Shown one piece after another: positions 38,683-49,188 of a stretch of DNA of 64,000 nucleotides. The notes beneath the pieces are model-generated. The model saw nothing but the letters and a program-made list of their open reading frames with translations. It searched no databases and was not told the DNA's origin. Made by a program: the position numbers and the translations under genes. Position 1 is the first letter of the stretch. Every line of letters begins with the position of its first letter. The DNA is from Tyto alba (Eukaryota > Chordata > Aves > Strigiformes > Tytonidae): NCBI RefSeq assembly GCF_018691265.1, contig NW_024881282.1, positions 52,831,122 through 52,895,121 on the forward strand, read 5' to 3'.

Positions 38683-38727
38683 GCATATGTAAGAATATCT
38701 GCATATGCAAGAACATCTGCATATGCT
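38683..38727 (+). repeat. 18-bp tandem repeat of octamer-like motifs
   Basis: Two and a half units: gcatatgtaagaatatct, gcatatgcaagaacatct and gcatatgct. The first unit is preceded by at, giving atgcatatg. The repeated TGCATATGC core resembles the palindromic octamer element (ATGCATATGCAT) bound by POU-factor dimers. Function is inference only. Confidence 0.6.
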
Positions 38728-41700
38728 GCTCGGTGCACATTTTAACCAAAAAAATGCATGGTGCCCTGGGGCAGCTCGATTAGGAGGCGAGGCCAGTGAT
38801 GGAAGCATATGTTTCTTCATTTGTTTCCACAAAATCCTTTTTTTCCTATGTGGTTTGTGTCCACCAGCCCCCCCTGCCCAGCGGCAGCATGAGGGACTTG
38901 CCCTGGCTGCCCACTGAGCTGGAGGCCCCGGGGTGGCCACTGCCACCGTGTCCCCAGCGGCTCTGCACTGTAAGCACTGCACCAGGCCACCCTCTCTTTC
39001 CATGCGTGACTCCCACGGCTGCTTCGCCAGGCAGAAGCCTTCATCTTTCAGCCACGTGCACCCACAGAGCCTGTGCTTTCCCCCTCAGCTATCTGCCTTC
39101 TGCCTCCACACCCGCAGCCCCACAGCATGCTCGTGTCCCAGGGCAGAAATCATCAGCCCTCCCGGACCGCAGCCAGCAGGACCAGGCTTTCCCAGCCAGG
39201 GGCTGGCCCAGGTCAAGTCACCGGTGGTGCTGCTCATGCCCATCGCAGCCCCCACGGCCCCCATACGCTAGGCTCAGCAGGCACTCCTCTCCGAAGCACA
39301 GGCACAGCAGCAGCCAACTGCTACTTTGACAATCGGATGGCCAAAGCTGAAGAAACAAAATCAGAGTGAAATTTTGGCTAAGCGGCTTTAAGACGCTGGA
39401 AAGGGGTCAGCTGCATGCAAGATCTCCTGTTTCTCTCCCATAGAGGGAGCACAGTTTGTCCAGAAAACACTGAAGCAGATGCACTTCTGTAGCCGTTGAA
39501 GAATTAAGAGGTTAAAGGAACCGGAAAACAGGCAAAGGATGGCCTATGCCTCCAGCGCAAGTCAAAGATGATTTTTAGAAGTGTTGCTGCTGCTTGTCTG
39601 GCCTCCAGCTGGGATACAGCAAAAATGGGGTCTTCTTGACATCAAGACACTTCTGCTGGATGTTGCTGGCAGGCAGGAGGGTTCGGTGCAACACCTTTAG
39701 GACAATTCTAGTTTTGGCAAAGGGGTAAGCAACATTGAGCCCCCACCAAGAGTGGCTGGGATCATTCTATACCCTTGCAAGCTACAGCATTTCCCTGTAA
39801 GCACAGCTCTACGTGTGGAGCCAAGGAAACTACTCCAAGGAGAAGGAAAGGCAGAATAAACCTGGGTAAGGCCATGGACACGTAGACTCATAACAACGAA
39901 CCACACTGTACCTGGTTACTCTGCTGATGGTCACTGAAGCTACCCAGTTTCCCGATTAACAGGCAAATAAATAATATCATGTTGCTTCTTTCTTCTCTAT
40001 CAGTTGTTACACAGCAGCTGTGCAGTGCAGCCCCAGGCCCCACGGTTCGTACAGCAGATCTGGGTCCAGTCGCAGGAGGAGCAGAGCCAGCTTCACCCTC
40101 CAGGCAATTCAGCCCTGAGCCACCTTGGGCCCCTCACTGCTCTTTTACATTTGGAGAGCCGGGGTCCCATCCAGCCTCGAAAGCAGTCAGGCTGTGTTTC
40201 TGGTTGGCAATGAGGAGCCCTGTGGCTTTTTTACTGTTCAGCTCCATTTCCTGGCTTATGGCTGCATTTGTGCAACAGTCCTGAAAGATTCCTGTTGCCT
40301 GGAGTGGGTGGCTGGGGTGAGAGGAAGCCAGGAGGGCCTCGAAGGCACGCACTGGGTACCCCTGCCCTCAGCATTTCCAGCCTTCAACCACATCCTCTCA
40401 AGCTGCGACCTCGGCAGCTCTCCCGGCAGAAGCAGAGGACCACAGGCTGGCTGCACGAGCAGCCCTCCCCAGGCAAGATGCTGGGGCAGCGGCATGAGGG
40501 CTGCGGTGTGGCTGTGCCACGGTCACCCTGTCTCAGCCAGACTGGGGGCTCGGGGGGCTGCCGGATCTCCTGAATGAAACTGCAGCTGGGACCTTGCCCT
40601 TCACTGCAACAGCAGCCGGAGACCCCACGGGTCCTTCTGTACACACAGACACTGTGATTCTGGCAGATAACAACGAGGGCTGCTATGCCCTGCCTGATCT
40701 CCCAGCACTTTAGGATTTTGTGGGATGGACATCGCCTTGGCACCCAGAAGGCCGTAAGCAGAAGCTGTCGCATCTACTCTCGCTTCTGGCAGGATCCAAG
40801 CCATTGCATGCAGAAAACAGCTCCTCCTAACATCCCATCACCGGGGGAAAGACAGCCAAGGTCTCGATACGTAGCCGCCTGCTCATCTGGAGAGAAATGT
40901 GTCTATACTTATCAAATGCCTCAGAGCTGAAAGCAGGTCCCACATGGCCGGGTGCGATGAAGGACGAGTGCCTGGGAGCCTGACTCATAGGGCTCTGCAA
41001 CCTGGCTCCCAGCAAAGCCCAAAAGAGCAGTGCTGCACGTGGGACTGTCACGCAAAGCAGAAGGATGTTAAATTCCTGGTTCAAAAGGGTGAGTGAGCGC
41101 CTCTCTGTGCAGTCTCTACCTCCCTGAAGATGTTTACTTTGCTCCTTGTGCTTCCCCTCTTACTTCCTTCCTCTCCGTTTCACACCACTAATACGTTACA
41201 CGTAGACTAGCAACAAAATCGAAGAAACAAAAATGCATTCTTGGCAGCAATAGCTCTCCAACCATGCTAGGAGGAAAAGGGTAAGGTGAGATGGGTGACT
41301 GATGGAAGGGAGCAGTGCGTTTGTCTGGTTGGTGGGTCCCCACAAGGAAGCCCAAGTGTGACAGGCATAGTACTTAAGTCTGTAAGAACACCTTGCAGAT
41401 GCAGCGGATCAAAGCCATGCGATCAACCCTTCGCAGTCAACTGCCACCCAAATTACTGGTACATGTCCTCACTACTACGCAGTGTGGCCAAGGAGTAAGA
41501 TGAGGAGGCGCAGTGAGGGGCATGCTGGCTGTCAGGAGAAAGTCCCCCTCTCAGGCTGGGATGTTCCAGCTCATACGCTTTTGTAGAGAAATCATTTTTC
41601 ATCATGCTTAATGTTGATTACACAGCGTAAATCCTCTTCCACGTTGCTTACTAGCATCGCTGAGTCTTTTGGAGAGAGCTTGGAGGCCTTTTCCCTGCAC

Positions 41701-42877
41701 TGAACATGTTAAATCCCACAAAAGCAGAGGGGATGGATGAATGAGAATACAGTTGGCTGCCAGAGAGGCTGGTGGTTGCTGTGTTGGCAAGTTTTCCTTT
41801 CACCAGTCATTTTTAGGCAAGCCAGGATGTTGCCTTCTCTCAAATCTTGGTCTAAAAGTACAAGCCCCAGATTGCTTAATATTCTGGGTGTCGAGGGTAT
41901 TTCAGATCCTTGCAGTGGGACATATGTCTATAGAAGCTCTTTGTAGTATTTGAGAATTCAGTGGACTCACATTTTCTCTCTTTTTACAATAGAAACATAA
42001 GAAAGCACAAAGCCTCACATATCTGATGACTGCACGAGTGGGACTTTTTTTCTGGAGGGGGAAAATTATTTCAGTCTGATATTACTCCATTATTTTTTAT
42101 TTAACTCTACATTCCTCAGTTCAGCTCTAAACAAAAAGTGGAAACAACGAAGTGGCCCTTGTGTGAGGAACAGCACGTGGAAGAGACAGTCCCTGGGAGA
42201 CTGCAGGTGCTGGTGGCCTCATTTTATAGGACAGCGACTGATATCCACCAGTGCCTGGAAACGCCAAGTCTATTCATACAAAAAATAAATTTTGTGTGAA
42301 ATATGGGCTTTCATGGATCATCTAGTAAAGGTGAACATTTTTTATATCATATTGCACACTAGGAAACAAAAAGTAAACTTCACTGACAGTATGCACTGAC
42401 AGTGCCCTTTCTACAGCAGATTTTTATGTGTTTTCCAGAGTCTTTAATTCTCTTACTTCAGAGTCACTCTTGTGGATTTATGACATGTTTCCTGCCTCCC
42501 TCCTCCTCATCTGTTCCTCCATCTCTCTTACTTGAACTACTTTAAAGTGACATGTTGACACATATCCATGTGATGAAAGTGAGCACATAGCTCCAGACCC
42601 AACAGAGCATGTTTCTTTCCAGCTTGGTGACCCTGGATCAGCCAACACACCCTGCCAACATCTGAGCAGAAATGCAGTGGACAGGCAGAGGGACACCCAC
42701 CTGGCAGGGAAAGGCCATGAACTGGGAGGTGGAAAGGCTTGGCTCCTGTGAAGCTGCCAAGATATTGCTCTTTTTCAACCTTCTGGATGCCTACTTGGGG
42801 CTGCTGGGTGAGAAGCAAAACTCTTACTGCTATTAAGTCACAGCCCATGATGGCAGCAGTTTGATGGTCCCCTCTGG

Positions 42878-42882
42878 AATAG
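42878..42882. repeat. Left target-site duplication AATAG
   Basis: Five bases immediately left of the LTR, identical to those immediately right of it. Confidence 0.85.
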
Positions 42883-43899
42883 TGTTGTGGTTTGAGCCCA
42901 GAGGGCAAATGAGCACCACACAGCCACTCACTCCCACTTCCCCCAGTGCTGGGAAGGAGAAAATTAAGCAAAAGGCCTGGGAATTGAAATAAGGACAGGG
43001 AGGGATGACTCACCCACTACAGTCACAGGCAAAAGACAGACTCATTAGGGGAAGAACAGATTTAATTGAGACCCTAACGACAACAACACTTAACAGACAG
43101 AGTAGGACAGTGAGAAGCATTACCGCATCTTAAAAACACTTTCCCCCATCCCTCCCTTCTTCCCGGGCTCAGCTCTGCTCCCAATATCTCTACCTCCTCC
43201 CCAACAGCAGTGCAGAGGGCAGGAGATGGGCTGTGCGGTCAATCCTGCAACTCCTTTCTCCTTGGAGGGAGGAACTCCCCACATTCTTCACCTGCTCCAG
43301 CGCGGTTCCCCTCTTACAGGAGACAGTCCTTCACAAACTTTCTCTGCCGTGAGTCCTTCCTACAAGCTGAAGCTCTCCCAGAGCTGCTCCAGCATGGGTC
43401 ACCCCCGCATGTTGCCGTCCTGCCAGCCTCGAACTACAGCAGTGGGGGCTGCTTCTTCCCTCAGAGTCCTGGCCTTCTACAGGCGCAATCACCTGCTCTG
43501 GTGTGGGCTCCTCCACAGGCCACAGGTCAGCATCTTCTCCACTGTGGACCTCCATGGGTGGCGGGGGGGGGCTGCCCTGCCATCTTACCGTGGGCTCCAG
43601 GGGGGTTTCTCTACACTGACGCACCTACGACCCCCCTCTCCTTTCTTCCACTGACCTCACTGTTCACACAGATGTTCTCCTTGTAACTCCTCCTCACAAC
43701 TCCCACTCCTCCTCTCAGGTTCCCCCTCTTAAATATGTTATCACAGAAGCGCAGCCACTGTCACAAATTGGCTCAGCCCTGGCCAGAGGTGGTTCTGACC
43801 TGGAGCCAGGGGAGCTTCGAGAAGCTTCTCACAGGGGGTCACTGCCGTGGCCCCCTCCCTTGCTATCATAAACCCCACCACACACACAAACCCAGCACA
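42883..43899 (-). mobile_element. Solo endogenous retrovirus LTR (1,017 bp), ERVL-like
   Basis: The element starts TGTTGTGGTTTGAGCCC and ends CCCAGCACA, so it has the TG...CA termini. It is flanked on both sides by the 5-bp duplication AATAG (42878-42882 and 43900-43904). The left edge, with caaatgagcaccacacagcc just inside, resembles a widespread avian LTR that I know with edge 'TGTTGTGGTTTAACCC'. A 5-bp target duplication fits ERVL-type integrases. No internal gag/pol sequence or second LTR is present, so it is a solo LTR left by recombination. Orientation is inferred: on the minus strand there is a TATTTAA (43729-43735) and an ATTAAA (43061-43066) in promoter-then-poly(A) order. Confidence 0.85.
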
Positions 43900-43904
43900 A
43901 ATAG
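43900..43904. repeat. Right target-site duplication AATAG
   Basis: Five bases immediately right of the LTR, identical to those on the left. Confidence 0.85.
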
Positions 43905-44179
43905 TTACCCTCCGGTAACTTCTGCTACTTGCCGTAGAAGTACTCACCTCAAAAACCCAAAGCCACCCCACTGCCCACCAGTGCTGACACCAGTGACACA
44001 CATACCCCTCTGCAACCTTGCTCCTCACCCTTCCTCTAAGCCCAGGCAGCACCCACTTGATCAGGCTCAAGTAGTGGGGGAGCATCTAGAGCCAGGAAGG
44101 AGAATACTCTATAGACTCCCAGCTTCCAGCAATAAATGGATTAGGATATCCCAGAACTCATGTTTTTGCCTGTATCACA
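43905..44179. other. Short gap between solo LTR and old LINE
   Basis: A C-rich block followed by AT-rich sequence. No repeat or gene was recognised. Confidence 0.5.
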
Positions 44180-44480
44180 GGTTTTAAATAGGACATACCT
44201 GTATTTTGATATTTTTGCCTAATCCCTTGGAATAATGTGTGCTTGTGCATCTTTTAACGTCCTGCAGCACTGAGTCCCACAGAGTAACCCCATGTTGTAC
44301 AGAAAGGTTCTGTCTCTTCCTTCTACTAAATCTCCTGCCTGGAAATTTCACTGGGTCCCTGCTAGTTCTTGTGCCATAAGAAACAGTGAGCTGCTGTTCC
44401 ACATCCATCTTCTCAACATCATCTTACAGCAACCTGGTCATCTGCCAGGACACTTTGGACACAGAGAAAGAAGCAAGATT
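44180..44480 (-). mobile_element. Ancient LINE (L3/CR1-like) 3' remnant
   Basis: The plus strand shows, in order, cttttaacgtcctgcagcac, tgagtcccacagagtaac, catgttgtacagaaaggttc, aaatctcctgcctggaaatt, ctgctagttcttgtgccata and agaaacagtgagctgctgtt. These parallel the antisense of an old LINE 3' region I know as 'cagcgagttccacaggttaa...catgttgt...aaatctgctgcct...ccctagttcttgtgttatgag'. It is diverged, has no open frame and its boundaries are approximate. Confidence 0.65.
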
Positions 44481-45579
44481 TGAGACAGAAACAGTTAAAT
44501 CCTCACTTTGGCAGCTGTATACGCCAGAAGCAGCCTGTTCATTTGGAAATGTGAGAACAAAGCCCACTGTACACAGAGATGTGGGCCTTTGTGTGATTTC
44601 TCAGTTTAGACCTGGTTCCCTCAAGGGCACTGTTTTCCACCATTGCACATGTCTAAGGGGCTTTGGAGTAGCTTTTTGGGAAGGTTCCCTAACTCACATT
44701 AACTCACTGGCCTAGAAAACACCAGTCCATTTCAATACTGTAGCTTTGCTCTCAGCTCAGCTCTGTGTGAATTGTGCTTGGAGTTCAGCGCATTAGGAAA
44801 CCAAAGAAATGGGAGCAGGCCAACCTCCAATTCCAAGGAAGTGTCACAGGAGTCCTGCCACCATTTAAAGTCATCTGCCTTCCAGTGCCCACCTCTAAGT
44901 TCGCAGGCGCACTGTGCATTGAGCCTCTGCTCTCCCAGCCCAGGCTGTGGCTGTGAGTACTCTGCTGCTGAGCTCTGGTCTTTGTCTTAGCTTTTTCTAT
45001 AGTATACTTATGCTACCAAAAGACCATAGATAAACTTATTTTCAAAGGGACCCTGAAACCAGAGAGATGGACAGTCTGCCTGAAATCTCTTAAGTGCATC
45101 AAGGTGGTTGTCACAGTTTTGTCGGGGAAAGGCCTCTTCCATTCTTCTTGTCCAAATAAAGCTGGCTACACACCTATTAACTCAGAGGGACACATTTCTG
45201 GAGAGTTTTCTCATGTAGAGAGCAGACGTGGTCTTTCCTGTGAGCACAGGATGGAGGCAAATGCTCACAAGGTGGATGCTGACACCCACCCAGGTTCCTA
45301 AGTAACTATGGGCTACGCAAGGGGTGGGCTGGACCACAGGGAGTTTATAGTGCAAATCTTTGCCTGGTGATGGCTTTGGGAGTCCTTTTGTGACATGGCC
45401 CCCTTGAAGTGGCACCATCTGGATATGAATGACTGAATCCAGAAGAATATTGAAGAGTTTTCACACCATGTTAACCTGATACTATAGAGCTGGGATAAGT
45501 CTTCAGTGCATATGCCTTGTTCCAGCTCATGAAAGGGACACTCAGCTTTGCAGACAGTATCAGCTTTTCATTCACTGGA

Positions 45580-45730
45580 GGCTTTCAAGGTACCTTCAAA
45601 GACATTTTGCAAGCATTAGAAGGGGTTTGGTAGCTATTTGTATAGATGGGGAAAGAGTGTCAGAGAGGTGAAGTTACGTGCTACAGCATAGCAACTTGTC
45701 ACTCCGATTAGGGGGTGACAAGTTGTTCCC
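45580..45730 (+). repeat. MIR-like SINE core fragment
   Basis: The run tatagatggggaaagagtg, then tcagagaggtgaagttacgt followed by acagcatagcaacttgtcac parallels the MIR segment 'acagatggggaaactgaggcacagagaggttaagtaacttgcccaaggtcacacagcaagt'. A short internal deletion is evident. MIRs are old amniote SINEs and survive in birds as diverged fragments. Confidence 0.55.
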
Positions 45731-48700
45731 ACCATCTCCTCCTCCAGTCCTCCCAGTCCCTGATCCTCCTTCCCCCTGCATCTGGCTACTGGACCAAGTG
45801 CTCATCTCACAGTGCACCTCAGGAGCCCAAATTACCCACTTCTTTTATGCTGGGTTAGTCTTCTGTGGTATCAGAAAGCTAAACCAGCTCAGTGCCAAGA
45901 TAAGGAAAAGATGACTTCTCAGCCGTGAGAAGTGGTCTTTTTGCCACATGCAGCTGAGCAGTCTCAAACAAATGTGCAATATTGCCTATATAAATGGCAT
46001 AGGGCTGCAGAGGCCACGGAGGAACCATTTATGCAATACGTTGTCAGCTGGTGAGAAATTCTGCAGGAAAGAAAGTGCACAGCAGCTCCCAGCTGCCCTG
46101 GGCAACCGGCATCAAACCTCCACGCAGCCTTGCTGACACCGTATAATTGTCCACAAGCAGGGTAGTCTGAATGGCACCCTTTGAATCACAGGCTTTCATG
46201 TCTCTGGCAAATGGAAAAGCAGACTTCGATAGATGATGAATATAGTGAGAATTGTATTCTAATCGGAAATAAGACGTATATTACCTTGTACTGGATCAAG
46301 TAACATGAAGGATTAAAATGGCTGTGCTGAATAATTGAGATCCCAGTTGTATAATTTTTCCTATCATTTTAAAGTTATGCCACGGAACCAGCAATATTCC
46401 ACTAATAAAAAAATGTTGCTCATAAAAAGGAAAAATATCAAAGAGCCATCAGTGAATAGGAACGTTAGAGAGAGAAGCAGAATTTTCCCACTCCTCACCC
46501 TTTTGTATGTGCAAGTCCTACTTTACAGGCTTTGATTCTTTTATAAAATTATAAACACAAAAATTCATGACAGGCAGCTAGTGTACTCACACAAGCACGT
46601 CAGATGTATGGTGATGCTGAAAATGTTCTCTTTACCCTTCCACCCGCATGACGCTGCATGCACTTGTGGTGCTGTGCAACTAGAAAGAATTGGCAAGACT
46701 TGACTTGATAATCAGAGTGACAGCTATACCCAGATGTAAACTGGGGGTTCAAAATAGAAATATTTATGGGGCTTGAGCCAACTCTATCTGAAGGGATCAA
46801 TTCCTAAATCCAGACGCGAGTAAACAGATTCCTTCCTACTGGGGCTGTTTGTCCCCAGCACCACACAAAGCAAGGGGCTGTAACCATAGGCACATTCAAA
46901 GACTCTGCATCGTATTACTAGTAGCTTGAAATGCAGACTGCAGCCTCTTTTAAAAGATAGTATTTTTCCAGAAATGTTTATTTTAAGTTTAGAGCTGTTA
47001 TTGTTATTTCTTCTCAGTGGTATAAAAGTCCAGTTGGAAGAGTTTTCTTTCCTCTGCATTGAGGTTGAAAATTCCTGGAAAGCCATGACAATATTCAGCA
47101 TTCATGATTACACAGACAGACGTATTTCATGAAAATTGCATAGGCTTTTAATACAGGATTATGAATGAGCTCTAATGTTGAAATTATATTAGATTGAATT
47201 TCAGAACTTATTTAACATATTTCCATACAGCAACCTTGGGATGTCTTTTCAATAACAGTGATTATTACGGGCAGGCTGTTTTTTATGAAAACATTTGTTC
47301 AGGGTGGACAAGGCTTCCTGAAAAATGTTGTACATCTTTATGGCTGACGTTTTAGTTGTTTTGAATTAACTTTTTTCACAGCCAGAATGAAACGTTTCAC
47401 CATATAATTCTTCATGCATGTCTTCAAACAAACCTGGAAACTTTGCTGTGAATTTTCTAAACTGTAGTACAATCTTGGGCATGAAAACACTTCGTGAGCT
47501 GAAGGTGAGCATTTTGTCCCAAGTTATTCTGTTACTCTCAAAACATAAATATTCTTAGCTAATGTCTGTCCTTTAAAAGCAGTGGTTGCCTCAGCTGATT
47601 TTAAGGCATCTCTAAATATGATCCTGTAAACAAGCCCAGGCTTACTCTTTTACAGGCCTCCTACAGCTGACTGCCTGGCCCACAGATCTTGATAAAGAGA
47701 AGCTGTTTGATTGAGTGGAACAGAGTTCAGATTTTTCTCTGCATAATGGCAAACACATTGAGATTACTCATCACTCAGGACACTGTATGCATTTGGAAAG
47801 CAGAAGTTGGTGGGTGACTCACCTTTGGGATCTGCTTGCACAAGCAGCCTCCCCATCCTCATGGCACGGCTCGAGGATGGTTCTCTGGACCAGTGGCTCA
47901 GCTCTGCCATTTTTCCCTTTTTTCCTCCCTCACAGAAAGCAGCAGAGGTCATCCATTTCCCAAAAAAATTCCTTTTTTTAGAATATCAGTAGTTTAAAAG
48001 GTAGTCAGTTCGGAAATGTATTTACTAAGTAAGGCTCAAGGTAACGGAGCGTGCCTTTGGCAGTTTATGTGGTTCTCTCCTGGGGCTGCTGGACTCGCTT
48101 CTCCGTATTCACTCGCTGCCATTAAGAGCACCCGGACTATTGCATTACACTGATGCTGCACCCTCTTTGCCTCTCATTCACATTGGTGTCAACTGGCAGT
48201 AACGCTACAGAAAACACTTAGGTTTTGCCAGTGTGAGGCACTGAAAGGCTTTCCCTCAGTCATTAGCAAGTTTGATAGCTCTCATTAGTCTAGTTTAGTC
48301 ACTGGAGAAAAGAGATGTGTGTTTCCTACACTGGTGGCATAAACGCTCCCCTCACTTTTACACTGATGGAAGAAATGTGTATTTTCAGGGCTAAAACAGT
48401 AATCCATTCACAGCATGCTTCTAAAACCGACCCTATTTTATTCACCTCTCTTAAATGGTCAAAACTGTGTAACTGGATGCCACAGGCTCTATACTCCTAA
48501 CACCTAATAGAGATTCTTTGAAGGGATGTTTTGAAGACATTTGAAATAGGAAGCTCTGTGCCCTATCCTCACTGCTGTTGTGAAACTCTAGGTGAGTCCA
48601 CATGGATGTGGATTTTTATTGCCGTTTAACATTTCTAAACACCATTTTGCTGGTTAAGAATGGGCTGAATCATCAAAAATTTACTTTTATTTTTGCCCTC

Positions 48701-49169
48701 TAACTTGACCCACAGAATATATCTACTAATTAAATGTCAACAGGAAACAAATGTCTTCACAGAGGGAAAGCAGTTATCTATGGCAATTTTGGTTTGTGGT
48801 GAAAAAGCAAGGATGAAAAAGAAATCCACATAGAGAAAGTCACATACGTTTTTAAACAGTGTTATAAACTCATGCATGGCCACCCAGCTACGGATGGAAA
48901 TGGCTGGAGACACATGGTTTCTCCAGAATGGATTCAGTAAGGTCTAGGAGAATGTGCGTTTTCAGCTGAGCTGTCCTCAGGTATGACAAGTCCCACACTC
49001 CGTGGGCTTGGCCAGTTAGCAAGGAGAAGCAAAGTTGTGCATCCTGCTTGATCAACTTCAGCCCTGCGATGCAATTAAGAAGGCAAGCAAAACTGTATGT
49101 AAAAGTGCCTCCATAAGTACTAATAGTAGGAAACTTTCACAGTTTTGGTTTTGGGGTTGTTTTGTTTTG

Positions 49170-49188
49170 TTTTTTTTTTTTTTTTTTT
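49170..49188. repeat. T-rich tract (T19, preceded by TTTTG units)
   Basis: Nineteen T follow several ggtttt and gtttt units. Low-complexity sequence with no recognised element attached. Confidence 0.85.

Larger units (their letters stand above)
34351..42877. other. Intergenic, no genes recognised
   Basis: GC-rich blocks at 34.5-34.9, 38.45-39.3 and 40.0-40.6 kb create the longest chance frames in the window, with opposite-strand frames of similar length. I find no protein family motif in them. Between these blocks the sequence is AT-rich. Palindromic ancient repeats at 36.6 and perhaps 36.97 kb and an 18-bp tandem repeat at 38.68 kb are listed separately. Confidence 0.6.

Noticed and set aside
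42314..42335. 'ggatcatctagt' string like the start of a CR1 3' end
   Set aside because: The similarity does not continue on either side.
42537..43686. 158-codon frames near and within the solo LTR
   Set aside because: They cross LTR or flanking sequence on opposite strands and match no gag, pol or env motif.
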